NCBI RefSeq assembly: GCF_014649915.1
Contig: NZ_BMTY01000033.1
Location: forward strand, 1 to 62,581
DNA: 62,581 bases
DNA from: Streptomyces toxytricini
GTDB lineage: Bacteria; Actinomycetota; Actinomycetes; Streptomycetales; Streptomycetaceae
Direction of reading: 5' to 3'
Part shown: piece by piece, positions 7,708 to 15,487 of the stretch
How the letters are laid out: each line of letters starts with the position of its first letter
Numbering within the stretch: position 1 is the stretch's first letter
Position numbers and translations under genes: made by a program
Notes under the pieces: generated by a model
Seen by the model: only the letters and a program-made list of their open reading frames with translations
Told to the model about the DNA's origin: nothing
The model's database searches: none

Positions 7708-8913
7708 CTACTCGGCGTCCTCCGCCTTCAGGCCCAGGCCAGGGAGCAGGCCCGGGAGCAGCGGCGGGAGGGTGATCTCCGGCTGCGGGGCCTGCGAGCC
7801 GGCCGTCGAGCCGGGCGTGGGCTGCCCCGCGGGAGGGTTGAGCAGGTCTCCGGTGCCGCCGAGGAGACCGCTGCCGGGAGCCGGCGTCGGTTTCGCGGCG
7901 GGCGGTGCGGCCGGGGCCTGGCTCGCGGCGGGTGCGCCGGCGCCCGGAGCCGGGGCCTGCTGCTGCCCGGACGGGGCGCTCGGCCGGGCCGGGGCGCCGC
8001 CGTTGCCCTGGGTCTGCTCCGGAGCCTTCGGGAGCAGGGCCTGGAGGGGCGCCACGTCATCGTCTATGGCCTGGAAGACCGACTCCACCTCGCCGCCCAC
8101 ATCGCCCAGTTGGGCGGGCAGCTTGTCGCGGAGCCTCCCCCACGCGTCGCGGTGGGAGCGGGAGAACGACGACAGCGTCTGGATCGGGCCCAGCGAGCCG
8201 TCCCGCTCGTACGCGGCCTGCAGCAGTCGGTGTCCTTCGGCCGCGTCGTGCTTCATGCCGTCCAGGGCGCGGCGGATCGCGCCCAGCGATTCGTGGTCCA
8301 GGACGCCCGTACGGCCGCGCTCCATCAGTCGGCGCGCCTCCGACAGGCGGTTCGACGCCTGGTCCAGGTAGAGCTCGCCCCGGTCGGCGTCCTCGTCGGC
8401 CATGCCGAGCTTGAGGTCCTCCATGCCCCGTTTGACCGGGTAGAGGGTGTCACCGGGCAGGGCGTCCGTGCTGGCAGCGGCGACTCCGCTGAAGGCCCCC
8501 GCGGCCACACCCACGGTGAGGCCGCCTGCCGCGATGCCCTTGGACCAGCGGGAGCGGGGCCGCAGTTTCCGGAGCGGGGTCGCCCGGTGGGCGCCGCGGC
8601 CGGCCCGCTGCTCGGGCACCTGAGGGTCCGAAGCTGCACCGCCTCCGGCCCTCTCCTCCATCACCATGGCCTCCATGGCGGCCACGAGCTGCGCTCGCTG
8701 CACCACTTTGACCTCGGGGTCCAGCACCGGGCGCGGCAGTTCGCCGAGCACGCTCGCCAGGGCCAACAACCGCTCGTGGTCGGCAGACTCGGCAGGTGCC
8801 TCGGACTGCTCGGCCGCCGGGTCAGGTTCGGAAAGGTCGGACGACGGGTTCCGATCCTCCAGGGCCTGGGCGAAGGCGTTCGCCCGCCGGTGCGGAGTCA
8901 CGTTCGCGATCAC
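7708..8913 (-). CDS. rsbN: anti-sigma factor RsbN (DUF5667), controls BldN
   Basis: A 401-residue single-pass membrane protein. RsbN binds and inhibits the developmental ECF sigma factor BldN in Streptomyces. The cytoplasmic N terminus starts MIANVTPHRRANAFAQALED, a hydrophobic segment lies near residues 125-147, and an extracytoplasmic helical DUF5667 region follows. The last 110 or so residues are Pro/Ala/Gly-rich and end in a Leu-Pro-rich motif. The start is the GTG at 8913, with GAGGAGG 7 bases upstream; the GTG at 8922 falls inside that ribosome site. It lies directly downstream of bldN on the same strand but has its own BldN-type promoter. Confidence 0.93.
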   Translation of the reverse strand: MIANVTPHRRANAFAQALEDRNPSSDLSEPDPAAEQSEAPAESADHERLLALASVLGELPRPVLDPEVKVVQRAQLVAAMEAMVMEERAGGGAASDPQVPEQRAGRGAHRATPLRKLRPRSRWSKGIAAGGLTVGVAAGAFSGVAAASTDALPGDTLYPVKRGMEDLKLGMADEDADRGELYLDQASNRLSEARRLMERGRTGVLDHESLGAIRRALDGMKHDAAEGHRLLQAAYERDGSLGPIQTLSSFSRSHRDAWGRLRDKLPAQLGDVGGEVESVFQAIDDDVAPLQALLPKAPEQTQGNGGAPARPSAPSGQQQAPAPGAGAPAASQAPAAPPAAKPTPAPGSGLLGGTGDLLNPPAGQPTPGSTAGSQAPQPEITLPPLLPGLLPGLGLKAEDAE

Positions 8914-9043
8914 TGGCGGCACCTCCTCTCGTCATGACGATCGACTCCCCAAGGTGTCCGGAAGGTTGCCTTCCTTGAGCACGTCCACCCTTTCGGGTGA
9001 GCGGCTTCGGGGAGGGCGTGTCCACGGGGAGCCTGCATCCCGC

Positions 9044-9072
9044 ACAACGAGCGGCGCGGCAGTTGGGTTACG
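9044..9072 (-). promoter_or_regulatory. BldN-type promoter of rsbN
   Basis: On the minus strand CGTAAC (9067-9072) and CGTTGT (9044-9049) are separated by 17 bases. This closely resembles the consensus recalled for BldN-dependent promoters (CGTAAC, then CGTTGA). Transcription would start about 125 bases before the rsbN GTG. The leader contains two small hairpins, GGAAGG/CCTTCC at 8960-8974 and CACCC/GGGTG at 8986-8999. The match fits the known negative feedback in which BldN activates its own anti-sigma gene. Confidence 0.7.
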
Positions 9073-9190
9073 GACGAAGGATGATCGGACCACAGCGTCA
9101 TCGAGGGGTCACCGGTTGTGTGGATGGTGAGCGGTCGGAAGGGGTGGGGGGAGGCCTGCGGCGGCGGGGCGGGGGCCGGCGGGGAGGGGA

Positions 9191-9985
9191 TCAGCGGGCG
9201 TCTTCCGGGAGCAGGCGGGCCAGGGTGCGCACCGCCCGGTACTGGAGGGTCTTGATGGCGCCCTCGTTCTTCCCCATCACCCGGGCCGTCTCCGCGACCG
9301 ACAGGCCCTGGAGGAAGCGCAGGGTCACGCACTCCTGCTGCTGCGGGTTGAGCTTGCGGACGGCCTCCAGCAGGGCGGCGTTGGAGAGGGACTCCAGCAC
9401 CGAGTCCTCGGGGGACCGCTCCACCTCGTTCGCGTCGAGCATCTCGCCCGTGGTCACTTCGAGGCGGAAGCGGCTGGACTTGAAGTGGTCGGCCACGAGG
9501 TTGCGGGCGATCGTCACGAGCCAGGCGCCGAAGTCGCGCCCCTGCCAGGTGAAGGTGGAGATGCGGCGCAGGGCGCGCAGGAACGTCTCGCTGGTGAGGT
9601 CCTCCGCGGTCGCCTTGCCGCCCACGCGGTAGTAGATGTACCGGTACACCGTGTCGCTGTACTGGTCGTACAGCCGGCCGAACGCCTCGGCCTCGCCGGC
9701 CTGCGCGCGCTCGACCAGGTCCATCATGCGGGCCTGGTCGCTGTCCGCGGTGGGCCGGCGGGCGGCCGGGGCCGTGGTGCCGGTGGCGGTGCCGCCGGCG
9801 GCGCGACCGCGTCTGCCCACCGTCGCTCCGCCGTCGGCCAGGGCATAGCAAGGACCGGCCGGGCCGAGGCCGGCGGCGAGGGCGGGGACGGCGTACGCGG
9901 TGGGGACGAAGCCGCGCAGGTGGTCCAGGACCGTTGCGCGCAGCGTAGCCAGGCCCGAGGCGTCAACCCCGACAGGTGGGTACAC
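9191..9985 (-). CDS. bldN: developmental ECF sigma factor BldN
   Basis: A 264-residue ECF sigma factor required for aerial hyphae formation; in S. coelicolor it directs chaplin, rodlin and bldM transcription. An N-terminal extension of about 85 residues, beginning MYPPVGVDASGLATLR, is the pro-sequence removed by proteolysis in the known protein. Region 2 (DLVERAQAGEAEAFGRLYDQ, then TAEDLTSETFLRAL) and region 4 (LRFLQGLSVAETARVMGKNE) follow. The GTG start matches the known protein. A possible BldD site lies 33 bases upstream. bldN and rsbN are read leftward, opposite to the flanking heme and lipid genes. Confidence 0.95.
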   Translation of the reverse strand: MYPPVGVDASGLATLRATVLDHLRGFVPTAYAVPALAAGLGPAGPCYALADGGATVGRRGRAAGGTATGTTAPAARRPTADSDQARMMDLVERAQAGEAEAFGRLYDQYSDTVYRYIYYRVGGKATAEDLTSETFLRALRRISTFTWQGRDFGAWLVTIARNLVADHFKSSRFRLEVTTGEMLDANEVERSPEDSVLESLSNAALLEAVRKLNPQQQECVTLRFLQGLSVAETARVMGKNEGAIKTLQYRAVRTLARLLPEDAR

Positions 9986-10380
9986 GGGACTCCCAGAGGC
10001 AGAGCTTCCATCACGTGCAGTGCGAGGCCGTTCACCCGTCGTGGCGACAGATGGGCGGCGGCATGCGTCTGAGGAGAATAACGCTTCGTACAGGCGGCAC
10101 TACACCCAGTTGCAGAAATCATCGATTCCGACACTTCTGTTGCGTGTCGAAGGCATATTCGGTCGCAATTGGTGATCGCTTGCTGATCGGTCCGTAGCGC
10201 GGAATGGGCAGTTCCAGGCTGGCTCGGGACCGAGTCGGGCAGGCGTGCGTGCCCGTCCGCATGCGCGGGTAAGGCTGGGGGAATGTGCGCCGGGCAGCCC
10301 GTCGGAGCGGCGCGGCCGACGCCGTACGGGCACTCGGGCCGCTCCGGTGCAGGCGGCGGGCCGCCGGGGCGCCGCGGAGG
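9986..10380 (-). promoter_or_regulatory. bldN upstream control region
   Basis: This 395-base gap separates the bldN start from the upstream HAD gene and is more AT-rich than its surroundings at 10050-10190, as expected for a regulated promoter. A candidate BldD-type site, AGTGC-N8-TCACC, lies at 10019-10036, and bldN is a known BldD target in S. coelicolor. The right part (10195-10380) is ordinary GC-rich sequence. No clear -35/-10 pair could be assigned with confidence. Confidence 0.45.
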
Positions 10381-11349
10381 CTACTTGCGGCGGCGGTGCA
10401 GGGCGATGGCGGCCGCTGCGCCGCCCGCGATCGCGCCGACCCCGGCGGCCGCCGGGACGCCGACCTTCACGGCCTTGCGGCCGGTCCGATAGTCGCGCAG
10501 CCGCCAGTCGTGCTCCCGGGCATGCCTGCGCAGTTTTGTGTCCGGATTGATCGCGTACGGATGCCCGACGAGCGACAGCATCGGAATGTCGTTGTGCGAA
10601 TCGGAGTACGCCGCGCACCGCTCCAGGTCGAGGCCCTCCGCCGCCGCCAGTGCGCGCACCGCCTCGGCCTTCGCCGGGCCGTGCAGCGGCTCGCCGACCA
10701 GGCGGCCGGTGTAGACGCCGTCGACGGACTCGGCGACCGTGCCCAGGGCGCCCGTAAGTCCGAGCCGGCGGGCGATGATCGTGGCCGTCTCGACCGGCGC
10801 GGCCGTCACCAGCCACACCTTCTGGCCGGCGTCCAGGTGCGCCTGCGCCAGGGCGCGCGTGCCCGGCCAGATCCGCTCGGCCATGTACTCGTCGTAGATC
10901 TCCTCGCCGATGGACATGAGCTCGCTGACCCGGTGCCCCTTGACGATGGACAGCGCGCTGTCGCGGGCGTCCTGCATGTGCTCGGGGTCCTCGACCCCGG
11001 CCAGCCGGAACCAGGCCTGCTGCCAGGCGAAGCGGGCGAGTTCGCGGCGGCGGAAGAACTCCCGCTTGTACAGGCCGCGGCCGAAGTGGAAGATCGCCGC
11101 GCCCTGCATGACGGTGTTGTCGAGGTCGAAGAAGGCGGCGGCTAGGTCGTCCCCGGCCACCGGGAATTCCGGTTCGATGACCTCGGGCAGGGCGGGCGCG
11201 GGCCCGGCGGCCTCCGCGACCGCCTCCGGCACCTCCGCTTCGAGGGCCTGGGCGGTCTTGCGGGCGGCTTCGGCCGAGGCCTCGCCTGCCAGTACGCTCC
11301 GCGCGGTGGCGGAGTGCCTACGGGGGGTGAGCCATCCTCGAGCGGCCAT
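10381..11349 (-). CDS. HAD-IB family phosphatase (SerB-like)
   Basis: A 322-residue HAD hydrolase resembling mycobacterial SerB1. Motif I is AFFDLDNTVMQG near residue 80, VWLVTAAPVETA near 190 is motif II, the motif III Lys lies in the GPAKAEAV segment, and AYSDSHNDIPML near 262 is motif IV. The N-terminal 75 residues are Ala/Glu-rich, and the C terminus has a hydrophobic stretch with a basic HRRRK end, which suggests membrane attachment. The ATG at 11349 was chosen because further upstream codons run into the divergent glutaredoxin gene. It may be a phosphoserine-type or lipid phosphatase; the substrate is not established. Confidence 0.87.
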   Translation of the reverse strand: MAARGWLTPRRHSATARSVLAGEASAEAARKTAQALEAEVPEAVAEAAGPAPALPEVIEPEFPVAGDDLAAAFFDLDNTVMQGAAIFHFGRGLYKREFFRRRELARFAWQQAWFRLAGVEDPEHMQDARDSALSIVKGHRVSELMSIGEEIYDEYMAERIWPGTRALAQAHLDAGQKVWLVTAAPVETATIIARRLGLTGALGTVAESVDGVYTGRLVGEPLHGPAKAEAVRALAAAEGLDLERCAAYSDSHNDIPMLSLVGHPYAINPDTKLRRHAREHDWRLRDYRTGRKAVKVGVPAAAGVGAIAGGAAAAIALHRRRK

Positions 11350-11455
11350 GACGCGAGCATAGCCACTGTGTTCGGGACTTCCCGAACCGCGCGATTGCCG
11401 GTGCGTGAACTCCCCGGTGCGCGGGAGCCGGCGCGGGGGGCGGGAGAATGGGTGC

Positions 11456-11734
11456 ATGAGCCCTCTGCTGCGCCGCAAGGAAAAGAAGAGCCCCGGTGAG
11501 CGGATGGTCACCCTGATCGGCAAGCCCGGGTGCCATCTGTGCGACGACGCCGAGGCCGTGGTCGCCCGTGTCTGCGCCGAGGTGGGCGCGCCGTGGGAGA
11601 AGAAGGACATCTCCCAGGACGAGGAGCTCCACCGGCGGCACTGGGAGCAGATCCCGGTGGTGCTCGTGGACGGCGAGCAGCACACCTTCTGGAGGGTGAA
11701 CCCGGACCGGCTGCGCCGGGCGTTGGAGGGCTGA
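11456..11734 (+). CDS. glutaredoxin-like protein
   Basis: A 92-residue protein with a thioredoxin-fold core. The redox site is GKPGCHLCDDAE, a C-x2-C motif, followed by QIPVVLVDGEQHTFW, which contains the cis-Pro before the last strands. It matches the small glutaredoxin-like (DUF836) proteins that precede hemA in other actinobacteria. The start ATG at 11456 has GGGAG about 10 bases upstream; farther upstream codons lack support. It stands just ahead of the rex promoter but is separated from rex by 272 bases and the Rex operator. Confidence 0.86.
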   Translation: MSPLLRRKEKKSPGERMVTLIGKPGCHLCDDAEAVVARVCAEVGAPWEKKDISQDEELHRRHWEQIPVVLVDGEQHTFWRVNPDRLRRALEG

Positions 11735-11912
11735 CCGCCCGACGGCTACCATCATGGGCGTTTTGTGGGATCTCGGGGGCGTATGGGTGAGGAGTGTGTG
11801 TCGGTTTGCCCCCGGCAGGATCTGAACGGGTTCGGTGCATTGTGCGCCTTCCGGCCACGGGCCCGGGGTGCGTGACCCCGGTCACTTTGGTCGGACAAAG
11901 CGGACACAATCT

Positions 11913-11930
11913 TTGTGCACGCGTTCACAA
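11913..11930. promoter_or_regulatory. Rex operator upstream of rex-hemACD
   Basis: TTGTGCACGCGTTCACAA matches the Streptomyces Rex operator (TGTGAACGCGTTCACA) with one changed base. It lies 77 bases before the rex start and overlaps a plausible promoter: TTGTGC as -35 and TAGCCT about 18 bases downstream as -10. Rex would repress its own operon when NADH/NAD is low and release it when NADH rises, for example under low oxygen. Confidence 0.9.
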
Positions 11931-12006
11931 AGACATAGCCTGCTGTCGACGGGGCGGTCTCGGGACAGAGGACCGCCTTCAGCCCCGCTCATCCCGCAGG
12001 AGCATC

Positions 12007-12798
12007 GTGGCAACTGGCCGAACTCACCGACCGGCGACCCGCAGCCGAGGTATCCCCGAGGCCACCGTCGCCCGGCTTCCGCTGTACCTGCGCGCCCTGA
12101 CCGCGCTCTCCGAGCGCTCGGTGCCCACGGTCTCCTCGGAGGAGCTGGCGGCGGCCGCCGGCGTCAATTCCGCCAAGCTCCGCAAGGACTTCTCCTACCT
12201 GGGCTCCTACGGCACCCGGGGCGTCGGCTACGACGTCGAGTACCTCGTCTACCAGATCTCCCGCGAGCTCGGCCTGACCCAGGACTGGCCCGTCGTCATC
12301 GTCGGCATCGGCAACCTCGGCGCGGCCCTCGCCAACTACGGCGGCTTCGCCTCCCGCGGCTTCCGCGTCGCCGCGCTGATCGACGCCGACCCGGCCATGG
12401 CCGGCAAGCCCGTCGCCGGCATGCCCGTCCAGCACACCGACGACCTCGAAAAGATCATCCGGGAGAACGGCGTCTCCATCGGCGTCATCGCCACCCCGGC
12501 GGGCGCCGCCCAGCAGGTCAGCGAGCGGCTGATCGCCGCCGGCGTCACCTCCATCCTGAACTTCGCGCCGACCGTCCTCTCCGTCCCGGACGGCGTCGAC
12601 GTGCGCAAGGTCGACCTGTCGATCGAGCTGCAGATCCTGGCCTTCCACGAGCAGCGCAAGGCCGGCGAGGACTCCGCCGCCGCCCCCGCCGTCGGCGCCG
12701 TCACCGCCGCCGCCGTGGCGGACGCCGCCGCCCGCCCCGCCTCCGGCGCCCGCAAGCCCGGCCCCGAAGGCGACGTCCCGGCGGTGATGCCGGCATGA
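12007..12798 (+). CDS. rex: redox-sensing transcriptional repressor Rex
   Basis: A 263-residue repressor that senses the NADH/NAD ratio. The N-terminal winged helix (residues about 18-85) includes EELAAAAGVNSAKLRKDFSY, and the Rossmann domain starts with VVIVGIGNLGAALANY, the GxGxxG dinucleotide site. The C-terminal 35 residues are an Ala-rich tail beyond the usual family end. The GTG at 12007 has AGGAG nearby and gives the standard N terminus. The stop overlaps the hemA ATG (ATGA), so the two are translationally coupled. Autoregulation through the operator at 11913-11930 is expected. Confidence 0.95.
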   Translation: MATGRTHRPATRSRGIPEATVARLPLYLRALTALSERSVPTVSSEELAAAAGVNSAKLRKDFSYLGSYGTRGVGYDVEYLVYQISRELGLTQDWPVVIVGIGNLGAALANYGGFASRGFRVAALIDADPAMAGKPVAGMPVQHTDDLEKIIRENGVSIGVIATPAGAAQQVSERLIAAGVTSILNFAPTVLSVPDGVDVRKVDLSIELQILAFHEQRKAGEDSAAAPAVGAVTAAAVADAAARPASGARKPGPEGDVPAVMPA

Positions 12799-14522
12799 GC
12801 CTCCTCGTCGTGGGACTGAGCCACCGCAGCGCACCCGTGAGCGTGCTGGAGCGCGCCTCGCTGTCGGCCGACGCCAAGGTGAAGCTGCTGCACGACACCC
12901 TCGCCGCCGAACCGGCCGCCGAGGCCGCCGTGCTCGCCACCTGCAACCGCATCGAGCTGTACGCGGACGTCGACAAGTTCCACGCCGGTGTCGCCGAGCT
13001 CTCCACGCTCCTCGCCCAGCACAGCGGCGTCGCGCTCGAAGAGCTCACCCCGTACCTGTACGTGCACTACGAGGACCGGGCCGTCCACCACCTGTTCTCG
13101 GTGGCCTGCGGACTGGACTCCATGGTCGTCGGCGAGGGCCAGATCCTCGGCCAGATCAAGGACACCCTCGCGCTCGGCCAGGAGCTCCACACCGCCGGCC
13201 GCCTGCTGAACGACCTCTTCCAGCAGGCCCTGCGGGTCGGCAAGCGCGCCCACTCCGAGACGGGCATCGACCGGGCCGGGCAGTCGCTGGTCACCTTCGG
13301 CCTGGAGCAGCTGGCCGCCGGGCGGGAGCCCGTCGAGTCCTGGGCCGCCGGCAAGCGGGCCCTCGTCATCGGCGCCGGCTCGATGTCCTCCCTCGCCGCA
13401 GCCACCCTCGCCCGGGTCGGCGCCGCCGAGGTCGTCGTCGCCAACCGGACCGCCGCGCGCGCCGACCGTCTCGTCGAGATTCTGGTTGCCTCAGGCACAG
13501 GGGTGGCCGCCCGCGCCGTGCCCATGGCCGCCGTCGCCGACGAACTGACACGAGTCGACGTCGTCGTCTCCTGCACCGGCGCCACCGGCCTCGTCCTCAC
13601 CGGCGACGACGTCGCCGCCGCCCTGGCCCACACCCCGGCACCCCGGACGCTCCCCGCACAGGCCGGTCCGCGCGCCGCCGCCCCCGCGCAGGCCGAGCCC
13701 GCCGCCGCCCTGCCCGCCGGCCTCGACCCCGAGGTCGTCGCCCGCCTCGCCGCCGTCGCCGCGGCCGGCGGCCGCCTCGCCGACGCCGGAGTCGCCCGTA
13801 CGCTCACCGGCGCCCCCGGACCCGACCGCGACGGCTGCCCCGTCGACGCACCGGCCGCCGCCGGGCGCGCCGCCCTCACCGGCGTCGACGCCACCGACCT
13901 CGAACTCCACGGCACCTGGGCCGACCAGGGCGAGGCCGCCGCCCAGCGGCAGCCCCGCAAGGGCACCCGCAGCCACGCCGACGGCACCCCCGTACGCCTG
14001 GCCCTGCTCGACCTCGCCATGCCCCGCGACATCGACGCCGCCGTGCACCGCATCCCCGGCGTGCGCCTCGTCGACATCGAATCCCTCGCCGAGGCCTCCG
14101 CCGACGCCCCCATGGCCGCCGACGTCGACGCCGTCCGCGGCATCGTCGCCGACGAGGTCGCCGCCTTCGGCGCCGCCCAGCGCGCCGCGCACATCACCCC
14201 CACCGTCGTCGCCCTGCGCGCGATGGCCGCCGAGGTCGTCGCCATGGAGGTCGCACGCCTCGACGGGCGCCTGCCGGACCTCGACGACCGGCAGCGGGCC
14301 GAGGTCACCCAGACCGTCCGCCGCGTCGTCGACAAGCTCCTCCACGCCCCCACCGTGCGCGTCAAGCAGCTCGCCAGCGAGCCCGGCGGCGCCGGGTACG
14401 CCGACGCCCTGCGCGAGCTCTTCGACCTCGACCCGCTGACGGTGGCCTCCGTCAGCCGGGCCGACGGGGCGGACGCGGCCGGCCAGGCCAACCAGACCCA
14501 CGACTCAGGACGGGCATCATGA
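12795..14522 (+). CDS. hemA: glutamyl-tRNA reductase
   Basis: A 575-residue enzyme that reduces glutamyl-tRNA(Glu) to glutamate-1-semialdehyde with NADPH, the first committed step of the C5 heme pathway. The catalytic Cys is in LATCNRIELYAD near residue 50, and GLDSMVVGEGQILGQIK marks the N-terminal domain. The NADPH domain begins RALVIGAGSMSSLAAA. Between about residues 280 and 400 there is an Ala/Pro/Gly-rich insertion absent from typical enzymes of around 430 residues; long insertions are known in Streptomyces HemA. The start overlaps rex and the end overlaps hemC, both by ATGA. Confidence 0.95.
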   Translation: MSLLVVGLSHRSAPVSVLERASLSADAKVKLLHDTLAAEPAAEAAVLATCNRIELYADVDKFHAGVAELSTLLAQHSGVALEELTPYLYVHYEDRAVHHLFSVACGLDSMVVGEGQILGQIKDTLALGQELHTAGRLLNDLFQQALRVGKRAHSETGIDRAGQSLVTFGLEQLAAGREPVESWAAGKRALVIGAGSMSSLAAATLARVGAAEVVVANRTAARADRLVEILVASGTGVAARAVPMAAVADELTRVDVVVSCTGATGLVLTGDDVAAALAHTPAPRTLPAQAGPRAAAPAQAEPAAALPAGLDPEVVARLAAVAAAGGRLADAGVARTLTGAPGPDRDGCPVDAPAAAGRAALTGVDATDLELHGTWADQGEAAAQRQPRKGTRSHADGTPVRLALLDLAMPRDIDAAVHRIPGVRLVDIESLAEASADAPMAADVDAVRGIVADEVAAFGAAQRAAHITPTVVALRAMAAEVVAMEVARLDGRLPDLDDRQRAEVTQTVRRVVDKLLHAPTVRVKQLASEPGGAGYADALRELFDLDPLTVASVSRADGADAAGQANQTHDSGRAS

Positions 14523-15487
14523 ATTCACGCTCCGACCAGCCCCTCCGGCTCGGCACGCGGCGCAGCAAGCTCGCCATGTCCCAGTCGGGGCACGTCGCCG
14601 ACGCGGTGCGGGCAGTCACCGGCCGGCCCGTCGAGCTCGTGGAGATCACCACCTACGGCGACGTCTCCCGCGAGCACCTCGCACAGATCGGCGGCACCGG
14701 CGTCTTCGTGACCGCCCTGCGCGACGCCCTGCTGCGCGGGGACGTCGACTTCGCCGTGCACTCCCTCAAGGACCTGCCGACCGCGCAGCCCGACGACCTC
14801 GTCATCGCGGCCATGCCGCTGCGCGAGGACCCCCGCGACGCGCTCGTCGCCCGCGACGGCCTGACCTTCGAGGAGCTGCCCGACGGCGCGCGCGTCGGCA
14901 CCGGCTCGCCCCGCCGCACCGCCCAGCTCCACCACTACGCCCGCACCCTCGGCAAGCGCATCGAGACCGTCGCCATCCGGGGGAACGTCGACACCCGCAT
15001 CGGCTTCGTGCGGGACGGCGAGCTCGACGCCGTCGTCCTCGCCGCCGCCGGCCTCAACCGGATCGGCCGCAGCGGCGAAGTCACCGACTACCTGTCGGTC
15101 GACAACGTCCTGCCCGCACCCGGCCAGGGAGCCCTCGCCGTCGAGTGCCTCGCGTCCGACGCGGACCTCATCGCCGCCCTCGGCAAGCTCGACGACCCGC
15201 ACACCCGGGCCGCCGTCACCGCCGAGCGGTCCCTGCTCGCCGCCCTGGAGGCCGGCTGCAGCGCCCCCGTGGGCGCGCTCGCCGACCTTCAGGCCGACGG
15301 GCAGATTGTCAATGAAATGCGCCTGCGCGGCGTCGTCGGCACCCTCGACGGCGTGACGCTCGTGCAGCTGTCCACCACCGGTCCCGTGCCCCAGTCGCAC
15401 GACGAGGCCATGGCGCTCGGCCGCGAACTCGCGGACGAGATGCTGGCCAAGGGCGCGGCCGGTCTGATGGGGGAGCGATCCCTTTGA
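14519..15487 (+). CDS. hemC: hydroxymethylbilane synthase (porphobilinogen deaminase)
   Basis: A 322-residue enzyme that joins four porphobilinogens into hydroxymethylbilane. The N terminus LRLGTRRSKLAMSQS and the block FAVHSLKDLPT with its catalytic Asp nearby are typical. GTGSPRRTAQL carries the substrate-binding arginines. The dipyrromethane cofactor is attached at the Cys of EAGCSAPVG in the C-terminal domain, near residue 248. Length is normal. It overlaps hemA (ATGA) and the next gene (TTGA), placing it inside the Rex-controlled operon. Confidence 0.96.
   Translation: MNSRSDQPLRLGTRRSKLAMSQSGHVADAVRAVTGRPVELVEITTYGDVSREHLAQIGGTGVFVTALRDALLRGDVDFAVHSLKDLPTAQPDDLVIAAMPLREDPRDALVARDGLTFEELPDGARVGTGSPRRTAQLHHYARTLGKRIETVAIRGNVDTRIGFVRDGELDAVVLAAAGLNRIGRSGEVTDYLSVDNVLPAPGQGALAVECLASDADLIAALGKLDDPHTRAAVTAERSLLAALEAGCSAPVGALADLQADGQIVNEMRLRGVVGTLDGVTLVQLSTTGPVPQSHDEAMALGRELADEMLAKGAAGLMGERSL

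Noticed and set aside
9986..10380. Definite BldD operator at bldN
   Set aside because: Only one half-matching site (AGTGC-N8-TCACC) was seen, so it is mentioned as a candidate inside the control region and not as its own finding.
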